Shown: piece by piece, positions 32,440 through 41,833 of the stretch | How positions within the stretch are numbered: position 1 is the stretch's first letter | Layout of the letters: the number at the start of each line of letters is the position of its first letter | Source: Phycisphaerae bacterium | GTDB taxonomy: Bacteria; Planctomycetota; Phycisphaerae; SM23-33 | Assembly: GCA_016782885.1 (NCBI GenBank) | Contig: JADHXQ010000032.1 | Location: 1 to 41,833, forward strand | Length of the DNA: 41,833 bases | Direction: 5' to 3' | Program-made: the position numbers and the translations under genes | Notes under the pieces: generated by a model | Database searches by the model: none | Seen by the model: the letters and a program-made list of their open reading frames with translations, nothing else | Told to the model about the DNA's origin: nothing

Positions 32440-35158
32440 CCAGGGTTCGTGCGATTTCCACCCGTCTGTAGAACTCCAGGATGTCGCCTTCCTTGATATC
32501 ATCGTATCCGGCGACCTTCAAACCGCACTCCATGCCCGCGCGAACATCTCTGGCGTCATCTTTGAATCGCTTCAGGCTGTCGAGTTCCCGCTGGTCCTCT
32601 ATTACCACGCTGTTACGAGTGATCCGGACTTTGGCGGTGCGGCTTACCAGACCATCGAGGACAATGCATCCGGCAATCGTTCCGATACGGGAAACCTTGA
32701 AAATCTGCCGCACTTCGGCCCGTCCGATCGTCTCCTCTGAGATCTCCGGGGTGAGGCCTCTTTCCATAAACGCCCGGACATCATCGATAATCTCGTATAT
32801 CACCCTGTAAGGACGAATCTCGACGCCCTTGGCCTCGGCCAGATGCCTCGCCGCACCGTCGGCAACGACATTGAAACCGATAATTGAAGCCCCGGAAGCT
32901 TCCGCCAGAGTAACGTCGCTGGTGGTTATCCCACCGACGGCGGCGTGCAGGATGTTGGCTTTGACTTCCTCGGTCGCCATTTTCTCCAACGACCCGACGA
33001 GGGCCTCTATCGAACCTTGCACGTCGGCTTTCACTATCAGTTTCACTTCGTTGATCTGGTCGGCCTGGATCTGGCTGAAGAGACCTTCGAGCGTCGCCTG
33101 CTGACCGGTTCCCAAGTTGGAAACTCTGGCCCGTTGGCTTCGGTCTGCCGCCGCCGAACGGGCCCGCTCGATGGTCGGGGCTACAAAAAACCGGTCTCCG
33201 GCCTGGCAGACCTCGCTGATACCCGAGATTTCAACCGGCGTCGACGGAGGGGCCTCGGCGATCGACTTACCGTTGGAATCGGTCATCTGGCGGACGCGAC
33301 CGTAGCTGTGACCGCCCAGAACAATATCGCCAACTCTCAGCGTACCGTTCAAGACCAGCAGGGTTGCGACGGGACCGAGCCCCGGACGCATCCGCGACTC
33401 GATTATAAAACCGCTGGCCGATACGTCCACTTCGGCCTCGAGTTCTAGCAGTTCGGCCTCGATGCTGAGGGTCTCCACCAGCGTGTCGACACCCGTACCG
33501 CTTATCGCGTCGGTCTGAATGACCTCGATCTGACCGCCCCACTCGCGTGGATTGAGCCCGTGCTCGGCCAACTGCCCCATCGCGCGATTGGCGTTGGCAT
33601 TGGGCACTTCGCACTTGTTGAGCGCCACCACGATGGGCACTTCGGCGGCCTTGGCGTGGTTGATCGCTTCGATTGTCTGGGGCATCACGCCGTCGTCAGC
33701 AGCCACTACGAGCACCACCACGTCGGTCATGTTGGCGCCTCGCGCTCTCATCGCCGTGAAAGCCTCGTGGCCCGGCGTATCGAGGAACACCACGTGGCTG
33801 TCTTCGCGATCGAAGCGGTATGCACCAATATGCTGGGTGATTCCACCCGCCTCTCCGGAGGCGACTCCGGTCTTGCGGATGTAGTCCAGCAAGGATGTCT
33901 TACCGTGGTCCACGTGCCCCAGGAACGTCACAACCGGCGCGCGCGGGGCGGTCTCGCCCTTTTCCCGTTCGGCGAAACCTTCGACGATTTCCTCTTCGGC
34001 GGTCTTGGCGCGCTTGACTGACAACTCGATTTCAAAATCGGCCATGATCGTCTGGATGACTTCGAGATCGACAATCTGGTTGACGGTGGCAAGAACGCCG
34101 GTTGTCATCAGTTTCTTGATCAGAATGTTCGACTTGATTCCCGTGACCGACGAAATATTCTTGATTGTCAGGGGTTCTTCCACCTCGATCAGACCGACCT
34201 TGATCGCCGAACCGCCCTGAGATAAACCGCCCTTCCTGCCCCCTTCCGACGCGCGGTGCCGACGCATCCCGCCACCAACTGCCGCGGCCAGGCGCGCGGT
34301 GCGTTCCTGGAGGTCCTGCTGGCGAATCTCGCGTTTGCGCCTGCGCACAGGGGCCGCTCCCGTGTCCTTCTTGGCGTCACCTTCACCGCCCCGCCTTCGC
34401 GGGCTCCGCCTTCCCGAACCGCCCGAGGCGCCGCGGCGCGAGTCCTGATCGTGGCCAATTTCGCCGGGGGCTCCAGTGGACTTGAACCTCTTGGGCGCCG
34501 CGGCAGCCGCTGAGTCCCCTCCCTGCCGCAGATCTGGACGCTTTCGGGGACGGTGAACCGGTACAATGTCCGGGGCCTCGACACGAACCACCCTGGGACC
34601 TTTCATAACCGCCGGTTTGGGCACGACGCGCGGGCCCATGGGCTTGATCTTCTCGGGCACAACCTCTTGGGGTTCCTCCGCGGGAGGCCCCTGGGCTTCT
34701 TCCGACGCGTCGTCCCGGGCTTCGACAGGAACTTCCACTTGGGTTTCAGCGGAGGGATCGACGACCTCTACCGCCGGCTCGGTATCCCGGGCGGCTTCGG
34801 CGGTCTCTGCGGACGGGGTCTCATCAACTTCAGTGTCCGGAGCTTCGGCAACAACCTGATCGCTCTCGGCGACAGGTTCTTCGGCGGGAGGCTCTTCCAC
34901 CACCGCAACCTTCTTGCGTTTGCGTTTTAGCTTCTCGGCCTCTTTGTGGGCCTTATCGAGATTCACGTGCGCAGTAGTCTCGACGGCGCTTCCGCCTGTG
35001 GAAGCCTCGCTGAACCACTCGGCAATAGTCGCAGCCAGACCGGCCTTGACCGTGGACATGTGGTTCTTGATCTCGATGCCCTCGGCTCGGCATTTTTCCA
35101 GAACGGTCTTGCTGGTAACGCCGAGTTCCTTGGACAGTTCAAATATCCGCTTTGCCAA
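32435..35158 (-). CDS. infB: Translation initiation factor IF-2
   Basis: A 907-residue IF-2, which places initiator tRNA on the 30S subunit in a GTP-dependent step. It starts with TTG at 35158 preceded by GGAG at a normal distance; the N-terminal IF2_N module ([35 protein letters not shown]) begins at once, which supports this start. A long acidic, Glu/Pro/Ala-rich linker then a basic Gly/Arg stretch lead to a second IF2_N-like part ([21 protein letters not shown]). The GTPase domain starts near 405 with [17 protein letters not shown] and NKCEV. Domains II, III and IV follow, ending VARTL-like residues. nusA lies upstream with an 79-nt gap. Confidence 0.97.
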   Translation of the reverse strand: MAKRIFELSKELGVTSKTVLEKCRAEGIEIKNHMSTVKAGLAATIAEWFSEASTGGSAVETTAHVNLDKAHKEAEKLKRKRKKVAVVEEPPAEEPVAESDQVVAEAPDTEVDETPSAETAEAARDTEPAVEVVDPSAETQVEVPVEARDDASEEAQGPPAEEPQEVVPEKIKPMGPRVVPKPAVMKGPRVVRVEAPDIVPVHRPRKRPDLRQGGDSAAAAAPKRFKSTGAPGEIGHDQDSRRGASGGSGRRSPRRRGGEGDAKKDTGAAPVRRRKREIRQQDLQERTARLAAAVGGGMRRHRASEGGRKGGLSQGGSAIKVGLIEVEEPLTIKNISSVTGIKSNILIKKLMTTGVLATVNQIVDLEVIQTIMADFEIELSVKRAKTAEEEIVEGFAEREKGETAPRAPVVTFLGHVDHGKTSLLDYIRKTGVASGEAGGITQHIGAYRFDREDSHVVFLDTPGHEAFTAMRARGANMTDVVVLVVAADDGVMPQTIEAINHAKAAEVPIVVALNKCEVPNANANRAMGQLAEHGLNPREWGGQIEVIQTDAISGTGVDTLVETLSIEAELLELEAEVDVSASGFIIESRMRPGLGPVATLLVLNGTLRVGDIVLGGHSYGRVRQMTDSNGKSIAEAPPSTPVEISGISEVCQAGDRFFVAPTIERARSAAADRSQRARVSNLGTGQQATLEGLFSQIQADQINEVKLIVKADVQGSIEALVGSLEKMATEEVKANILHAAVGGITTSDVTLAEASGASIIGFNVVADGAARHLAEAKGVEIRPYRVIYEIIDDVRAFMERGLTPEISEETIGRAEVRQIFKVSRIGTIAGCIVLDGLVSRTAKVRITRNSVVIEDQRELDSLKRFKDDARDVRAGMECGLKVAGYDDIKEGDILEFYRRVEIARTLG

Positions 35159-35237
35159 TTACAACTCCGTGCAGTTTCTCCCGGCGGCCTCGATCTTACC
35201 CGGCCACGTTCGGAAATCCGCGGTTTAGATCCATCGA

Positions 35238-36668
35238 TTACTGGTTTTTATCGTCATTTTCGTCCGACACGGTGGATTCCGTTTCGTCACCGTCGGAAGG
35301 TTCTTCAGCAGCTTCGGCGGGTTCTTCAGCAGCTTCGGCGGGTTCTTCAGCAGCTTCGGCGGGTTCTTCAGCAACTTCTTCGCCAGCTTCGGCGGGTTCT
35401 TCAGCAGCTTCTTCGCCAGCCTCGGCGGTTTCTTCGACCGCCTGGACCTCGGCGGTCTCGGCGGCTTCAGCCGCTTCAGCAGCAGCCTGCTTTTCCTTTT
35501 CTTTCTCAGCAGCGACGCGTCTGGCCTCTTCGGCGCAGGTAATCACTATACTCTTTGCAAGAGCCTCGTCCAGGCCCAGGCCCTGCTCGCTGCTGATAAG
35601 CGGTTCGGCGCCCACTTCCTCGACGTCCAGAACGTTGACCATTCCCATAGCGATGATCTGATCTACTACCGTGGTATCGATACCATCGATCTTTCGCAGA
35701 GCCTTTTCCAGCACGTCAAGCCCGGAGTTGAACTCAACGGGCGTGAGAATGTCGATATCCCAACCGGTGAGCCTGGCGCCAAGCCGCACGTTCTGCCCAC
35801 GCTTACCGATAGCCAAAGACAACTGATCCTCGGTAACTACAACGGTGGCCCGCCCCAACTCGAAACACAAGGCAATCTCCGAAACTTCCGCCGGACGCAG
35901 CGAGTTGGCGATAAGCGTCTTGGACGACTCGTTCCAACGAACGATATCGATCTTCTCACCACCGAGTTCTTCGACGATATTCTTGATCCGGCTTCCGCGA
36001 ACACCGACACACGCGCCGACGGCGTCAACCTTCGCGTCGAGGGAGTTCACCGCAACCTTGGTGCGATACCCGGCCTCTCGGGCAAGGGCCTTTATCTCGA
36101 TGATGCCTTCAGCCACCTCGGGCACTTCCAGGTCGAACAGCGCGCGAATGAAGTCCGGATGCGTTCGCGACAGGATTATCTTGACCTGGCTGGGATGCTC
36201 CTTGACGTCCAGCACCATTGCACGCAATCGCTCGTCGACCCTGTGGGTCTCACCGGGAATCTGCTCGGACCGCGGCATGAGCGCCTCGGTGCGCCCCAGT
36301 TCGACCACCAGGGAACCGCCTTCCCAGCGCACGGCTTTTCCGGTGACGATCTGTCCCCGCATCTCGAGATGTTCTTCGTATATACTGCCCCGCTCGGCGT
36401 CACGGATCCGCTGGATGATAACCTGCTTGGCGGTCTGCGCCGCTATCCGGCCAAGTGCGCGAACGGACATCTCCTCGCCATCAACGCTGGCGGTAATATC
36501 GCCGCTCTGGCGGTCTATCGCGACCTCGATCCCGTCGTCGCCGGAGTCTGGATTCGCCTTGCGAAGCGCCGAAAGCATAGCCGCTTCCAGATCGTCGAGT
36601 ATCACGTCGCGATTGATATTCTTGTCACGGGCGAGCCCGTCTACCAGTCGAATCAGTTCCTGATTCAT
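35238..36668 (-). CDS. nusA: Transcription termination/antitermination protein NusA
   Basis: A 476-residue NusA. The N-terminal RNA polymerase-binding domain is MNQELIRLVDGLARDKNINRDVILDDLEAAML. An S1 domain lies at about 100-200 (GQIVTGKAVRWEGGSLVVELG), followed by two KH domains at about 200-345 (CVGVRGSRIKNIVEELGGEKIDIVRW; LSLAIGKRGQNVRLGARLTGWDIDI). A helical region (GIDTTVVDQIIAMGMVNVLDVEEVG) follows. The C-terminal 80 residues are very acidic with repeated EEPAEAA units, replacing the acidic repeats of gamma-proteobacterial NusA. AAAGGCG precedes the ATG. It is the first gene of the infB-rbfA transcript; rimP, often just upstream of nusA, is absent. Confidence 0.97.
   Translation of the reverse strand: MNQELIRLVDGLARDKNINRDVILDDLEAAMLSALRKANPDSGDDGIEVAIDRQSGDITASVDGEEMSVRALGRIAAQTAKQVIIQRIRDAERGSIYEEHLEMRGQIVTGKAVRWEGGSLVVELGRTEALMPRSEQIPGETHRVDERLRAMVLDVKEHPSQVKIILSRTHPDFIRALFDLEVPEVAEGIIEIKALAREAGYRTKVAVNSLDAKVDAVGACVGVRGSRIKNIVEELGGEKIDIVRWNESSKTLIANSLRPAEVSEIALCFELGRATVVVTEDQLSLAIGKRGQNVRLGARLTGWDIDILTPVEFNSGLDVLEKALRKIDGIDTTVVDQIIAMGMVNVLDVEEVGAEPLISSEQGLGLDEALAKSIVITCAEEARRVAAEKEKEKQAAAEAAEAAETAEVQAVEETAEAGEEAAEEPAEAGEEVAEEPAEAAEEPAEAAEEPAEAAEEPSDGDETESTVSDENDDKNQ
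35299..35445 (-). repeat. 21-bp tandem coding repeat in nusA (AEAAEEP units)
   Basis: Three exact copies of a 21-bp unit starting at 35299, 35320 and 35341, followed by degenerate copies to about 35445. It encodes the acidic heptapeptide AEAAEEP or variants. It is in frame and coding, not a CRISPR array. Confidence 0.9.
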
Positions 36669-36729
36669 GATGTCGCCTTTCTTCCTTCCCGGCGATTTAT
36701 CACCGCCGGGCCAAATTGTCTACAACCAC

Positions 36730-36760
36730 AAAAAAAGCGGGTTTTTTAATAGCCCGCTTT
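36730..36760 (-). terminator. Intrinsic terminator inside the nusA leader
   Basis: On the minus strand AAAGCGGG (plus 36753-36760) and CCCGCTTT (plus 36734-36741) form an 8-bp stem around an 11-nt AT-rich loop, followed by a run of seven T residues on the minus strand. The run lies only on that side, so the terminator acts on transcription toward nusA, about 60 nt before its ATG. Confidence 0.75.
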
Positions 36761-36995
36761 GCAACTCGACGAGACCGGCGGAAGGGCGCATCGCACCCGT
36801 CCCTTATTGCCGGCGCGCATCAGCGCAACCGGCGGCGGCCTACCCCGGCGGTCCCAAACCCATGGCGGGACGACCGGTTCGCCGAGCAAACGGGGCCCTA
36901 TACCGCTGCACTGGTTTGGACCTTATTTACACAAAGCGTCACTGGGCAACTCCCAGATAAAACATACCAAACGAATAAATAATTAACACACCAAA
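36730..36995 (-). ncRNA. Structured nusA leader or independent small RNA ending in a terminator
   Basis: A predicted transcript from about 36995 to the terminator at 36730, about 265 nt. It is non-coding and GC-rich in its second half, and has long-range complementarity: GGTCCAAACC (plus 36913-36922) with GGTTTGGGACC (plus 36850-36860), and local hairpins such as GGGTGCGATGCGCCC near 36784-36798. It does not match tmRNA, 6S, RNase P RNA, SRP RNA or a tRNA by eye. Two models fit: a cis-acting attenuator controlling nusA, or a free small RNA with read-through feeding the operon. Confidence 0.5.
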
Positions 36996-37001
36996 GGGGT
37001 A

Positions 37002-37029
37002 ATTATAGATGTCCCTAACCCCGAGTCAA
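37002..37029 (-). promoter_or_regulatory. Near-consensus promoter for the nusA operon
   Basis: On the minus strand TTGACT (plus 37024-37029), a 16-bp spacer and a perfect TATAAT (plus 37002-37007). Predicted start near 36995, giving a leader of about 325 nt to the nusA ATG. It is one of the best promoter matches in the window. Confidence 0.7.
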
Positions 37030-37114
37030 TTAAAAAGCTGCAAGAATAAAGGAGTTTACACCGCCGCTTTCAGGCGAGAACAATCCCGCGCGCAAGCGAG
37101 AGAAAAGCAGTATC

Positions 37115-39412
37115 TTAATGCCGGGGCGCCCGGATATGAGATTGTGCTGGTGAACTCGCACCCGGCCAGATCGATTTCATCTTCCAGACGTCAAGTGACT
37201 TTAGCCTTACTTTCCCACCATCGCTGAAGGCGTCCAGTCCCCGATCGGCCGGATCGGTGAACGTGCGTTTGGTAATCGCTCTACCGGCGGCGAAGACCTC
37301 GACAACCGAGTGGTCGAGGAAGATATGCAGCGTAACGGGTCCATTGGCGGGGAAATAGGTTTTCGCGGCAATCGGAGGGCCCACCACCGCCCCGTCGGCG
37401 CCGAAGCGGCGAGTCGACGGTTCGTAGTATACGGTGACATGCTTTCGAGTGTCCTTTGAGACGCGCAACTTCACCCCGAATCGTTTGGCGGTGGCGTTCT
37501 GCGGATCGAAACTTGCTACTATCTCCAGTGCATTACCGGTGATACCCTTCAACAGACCGGGCGCCGATGAGTCTACGGAGCTCTCGCCCAGGCGCTTGTG
37601 TCCATATCGAAGGACCTGCAGTTCCGGTATCGGCCTCTGGATCAGCCTGCCTTCTTCGAATGTCAACACGCGGGGGATTGCGTGCATACCGTCCCAGTAG
37701 GGAACCTCCTTTGTGGGGCTCTTGCCCCCGCGCACCCAGGCGTGCATGATCTTCCGCTTCGAACCGTTGGGGCCTTTGTCGTCGACCATGTGGGGATTGG
37801 GGGCATAGTACTGGTTGGAAGGGTCGAGAATCTCGGCTTCGATGTTGTCCGGTGTGAACTCGAACTTCTTCTTCTCGTACCGGCCAATCCAGTAACGCAC
37901 TGGTACAACGCCGATAATCAGCACGTGCTTCGCCCCGAAATCCAGCAGGTAGGGCAGTTCCCAGAATCGCCCGTACTTCCGGGTGGTGTAGATTCGATTG
38001 CGGTATGTCCAGCGCTCCAGATCGGGCGAGGTCCACAGCACCGCGGCCCCGGCGCCTTTGTACGCACCGCCGCAAAGTTGATACCACGTCCCCCCGTCCT
38101 TCCATATCTGCCCGTCCCAATGCACCGGCGTGCCCGGATAAGGCGGTTTGTCCATCACCAGCTTCTTCTTCCAGGTGAGCATTCCGTCGTAGCTTCGCGC
38201 CAGCACGCCCAGTGCGGTCTTGTGGGAGTTGTTGCCCGTGTAGATGAATGTGGGAATTCCCTTGTCATCGATCACCGTGTTGCCCGAGAAAACGGCAGTG
38301 CGGTCCCACGGTGAATCCGGCCACATGGCGATCGGAAGGTCCTTCCAGTGGACCAGGTCCTTGCTCACGGCGTGCCCGCGGCAGCATATGTCCCATCGGC
38401 CCGTACCCTTAAAGAAGGGCCACTGCAGGTAGAACAGGTGGTATCGGCCCTTGTAGAAGATCGGACCGTTGGCGTCGAACATGAATCCTATCGGCGCGAT
38501 GAAGTGCCAGGTCGGGCGATGCGGATCGGCGGCCATTATCCGGCGTATCTCCATCGCCTCTTTGGCGAACTCGACCGGATCTTTGCTGCGAAAGCGAGTC
38601 GGCAGCGGTTCGAGTCGCGCCCGAAGCTGCCGGCGCCGCGCCTTGACTGCTTGAGCCCCTCCGCTGAGCGAAACGATTTTGTCGTCATCGAGGGCCCGAT
38701 TCCACACCGCCGCGTGATCGATCTGACAGCCCTCCAGGCTCCAGGTCTTCTTCGAGACCGCGTGTCCGCCGATCAGCAGCGGGTCGGTCGTGTTGCGCCG
38801 CAGGGTCCCGGCGGCGGGAGTTTCTTTGACCAACACGCCATCTACGAACATCTGCAATCGCTTGCCGTCATAACGGACGATCAGGTCGCACCAGCGGTCG
38901 CGCTTGATAAAACCTTGCGGGATCCGCACCTGGTACACCCCCTTGGTCTCGACCGTGCCCAGCTCGAAACCCAGAGACGCTCCCGACTCTGAGCTGAACA
39001 GGTTGTATGATAGCTTCTTATGACCGCCATACTGCGAGAAAACGCCCGTGTTCGTCCCGGCCGTGAGATTGCGGAACCGCACGAGCATCGTCATGGCGCC
39101 GCCGCCGAGATTCAATTCACCGCCGACGCCGTGTTTGGCATCGAGATAACCGCCTGCCAACACGGCTATGCGACCGTCGCCTCCGCGGGCCAACGAGGCG
39201 AGGCGATCTTCTCCGCGGAGCGATTCGCCGAGTTTCACTTTCCCGCGGGGCGTCAGGGCGCTGTTCTTACCGGAAGAATCGTTCAGGTCCGCCAGATGCC
39301 ACACCGCCACTGCATCGTCAAACACCGAAGCCGCCACGAGCCTGCCGCATACGACCAGGCTCACCAGCAAAACCGCCGCCGCCCCGGCGTAATGTATTTT
39401 CGGTATTCTCAT
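37115..39412 (-). CDS. Secreted LamG-GH32 glycoside hydrolase (fructan-type)
   Basis: A 765-residue exported protein; start at 39412, directly before the signal peptide (MRIPKIHYAGAAAVLLVSLVV), not at the upstream ATG at 39493. A LamG domain covers about 30-225 (VAVWHLADLND, GCQIDHAAVWNRALDD). A GH32 five-bladed propeller lies at about 270-610: nucleophile region GFMFDANGPIFYKGRYHLFYLQ (D313), TAVFSGNTVIDDKGIPTFIYTG, HWDG with D433 in place of the usual RDP motif, and FWELPYLLDFG with the acid/base candidate E485. The GH32 C-terminal beta-sandwich follows (about 630-750; HIFLDHSVVEVFAAGRAITKR). All three acidic positions are present, so hydrolysis of fructose-containing or related glycans is possible, but the changed RDP motif makes the substrate uncertain. 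Confidence 0.87.
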   Translation of the reverse strand: MRIPKIHYAGAAAVLLVSLVVCGRLVAASVFDDAVAVWHLADLNDSSGKNSALTPRGKVKLGESLRGEDRLASLARGGDGRIAVLAGGYLDAKHGVGGELNLGGGAMTMLVRFRNLTAGTNTGVFSQYGGHKKLSYNLFSSESGASLGFELGTVETKGVYQVRIPQGFIKRDRWCDLIVRYDGKRLQMFVDGVLVKETPAAGTLRRNTTDPLLIGGHAVSKKTWSLEGCQIDHAAVWNRALDDDKIVSLSGGAQAVKARRRQLRARLEPLPTRFRSKDPVEFAKEAMEIRRIMAADPHRPTWHFIAPIGFMFDANGPIFYKGRYHLFYLQWPFFKGTGRWDICCRGHAVSKDLVHWKDLPIAMWPDSPWDRTAVFSGNTVIDDKGIPTFIYTGNNSHKTALGVLARSYDGMLTWKKKLVMDKPPYPGTPVHWDGQIWKDGGTWYQLCGGAYKGAGAAVLWTSPDLERWTYRNRIYTTRKYGRFWELPYLLDFGAKHVLIIGVVPVRYWIGRYEKKKFEFTPDNIEAEILDPSNQYYAPNPHMVDDKGPNGSKRKIMHAWVRGGKSPTKEVPYWDGMHAIPRVLTFEEGRLIQRPIPELQVLRYGHKRLGESSVDSSAPGLLKGITGNALEIVASFDPQNATAKRFGVKLRVSKDTRKHVTVYYEPSTRRFGADGAVVGPPIAAKTYFPANGPVTLHIFLDHSVVEVFAAGRAITKRTFTDPADRGLDAFSDGGKVRLKSLDVWKMKSIWPGASSPAQSHIRAPRH

Positions 39413-39455
39413 CGCTCGTTTTCGCTTCCAGCCACACAGTCGGAGATTACAGGTT

Positions 39456-39484
39456 ACGGTACGCCCGAAACGTGTGATAGTCAA
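39456..39484 (-). promoter_or_regulatory. Weak candidate promoter for the GH32 gene
   Basis: On the minus strand TTGACT (plus 39479-39484), a 17-bp spacer and TACCGT (plus 39456-39461), which matches the -10 consensus poorly. The position about 40 nt before the ATG is plausible. Confidence 0.25.
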
Positions 39485-39670
39485 TCCCGGCAACTCCGGG
39501 GGGAGCGTTGTTTCGCGCCATTATCCACCAAAGAGCGAATCGGGGCTTGTGTCTCGGCACCATCGGCGATACCATCTGCGACAATCGAGCGGTGAGACAA
39601 GGCAATCCCAACTCCGCAGAGTGTCGCTAACTGGAATTTATTTAACTCCCAGGGAAAAGGAGCATCTTAA

Positions 39671-41833
<2,163 letters not shown>

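Noticed and set aside
34189-34584. Arginine-rich 131-codon frame on the minus strand within infB
   Set aside because: It is an out-of-frame reading of the basic Gly/Arg linker of IF-2.
35299-35445. CRISPR-like regular repeats
   Set aside because: The units are contiguous, 21 bp, in frame, and encode the acidic tail of NusA; there are no spacers.
36669-36986. Small plus-strand frames between nusA and the GH32 gene
   Set aside because: They have no ribosome-binding sites, no recognisable protein features, and lie opposite the structured nusA leader.
37128-37163. Plus-strand peptide GYEIVLVNSHPA, very like the CarB segment GYKIVLVNSNPA at 39790
   Set aside because: It lies opposite the genuine C-terminal codons of the GH32 gene; the match is short and no other CarB similarity surrounds it, so coincidence is most likely.

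Overview
The window looks like chromosome from a member of the Planctomycetota, most likely the Phycisphaerae or a related uncultured lineage. The DNA is GC-rich. It carries very large secreted HzsA-related proteins (PD40-type propeller plus c-heme motifs, fused to LamG or to a formylglycine-enzyme-like domain), secreted PQQ-type propellers, a pseudopilin/DUF1559-like C-terminus on a secreted protein, and standard bacterial housekeeping genes (tsaB, yidC, ispH, yebC, hisG, rbfA, infB, nusA, carB). The taxonomic call is inference from protein architecture; there is no rRNA in the window.

Layout. 1-4.8 kb: the 3' end of an IS630-type transposase runs into the end of a large LamG/HzsA-related gene, preceded in its transcript by an AsmA-like membrane protein. 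4.8-7.0 kb: a DUF547-like lipoprotein, an ACT-domain protein with a lysine tail, and tsaB. 7.1-10.0 kb: a metallophosphoesterase and yidC, co-transcribed from a good sigma70-type promoter. 10-13.5 kb: a large secreted protein and a HExxH lipoprotein, divergent. 13.5-19.4 kb: a minus-strand operon of two tandem PQQ-like propellers followed by an HzsA-related/SUMF1 fusion. 19.4-21.3 kb: an accessory patch with an AT-richer AAA/DUF4143 ATPase and a perfect 30-bp inverted repeat that has invaded the end of the next gene. 21.2-36.7 kb: one long minus-strand run, read in the order nusA, infB, rbfA, HhH/lysine-tail protein, hisG, TPR protein, yebC, ECF sigma, anti-sigma, coiled-coil exported protein, ispH, beta-helix protein. 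Upstream of nusA lie a consensus-like promoter and a structured leader of about 265 nt ending in an intrinsic terminator. 37.1-39.4 kb: a LamG-GH32 secreted enzyme. 39.7 kb to the end: carB, cut by the window edge.

Functional themes. The nusA-infB-rbfA core is the conserved transcription/translation cluster, here interrupted between infB and rbfA by two inverted arrays of a 7-bp repeat. The sigma/anti-sigma/exported coiled-coil trio looks like an envelope-stress circuit. The HzsA-related and PQQ-like proteins are cell-surface or periplasmic proteins that may have redox roles; their substrates cannot be read from sequence.

Most noteworthy: the HhH-GPD-like protein with a histone-H1-like tail and no catalytic lysine at 30.8-31.9 kb; the nusA leader/terminator; the inverted 7-mer arrays; the HzsA-related/SUMF1 fusion that lacks one of the two catalytic cysteines of true FGE; and three genes that appear to be transcribed as leaderless mRNAs.
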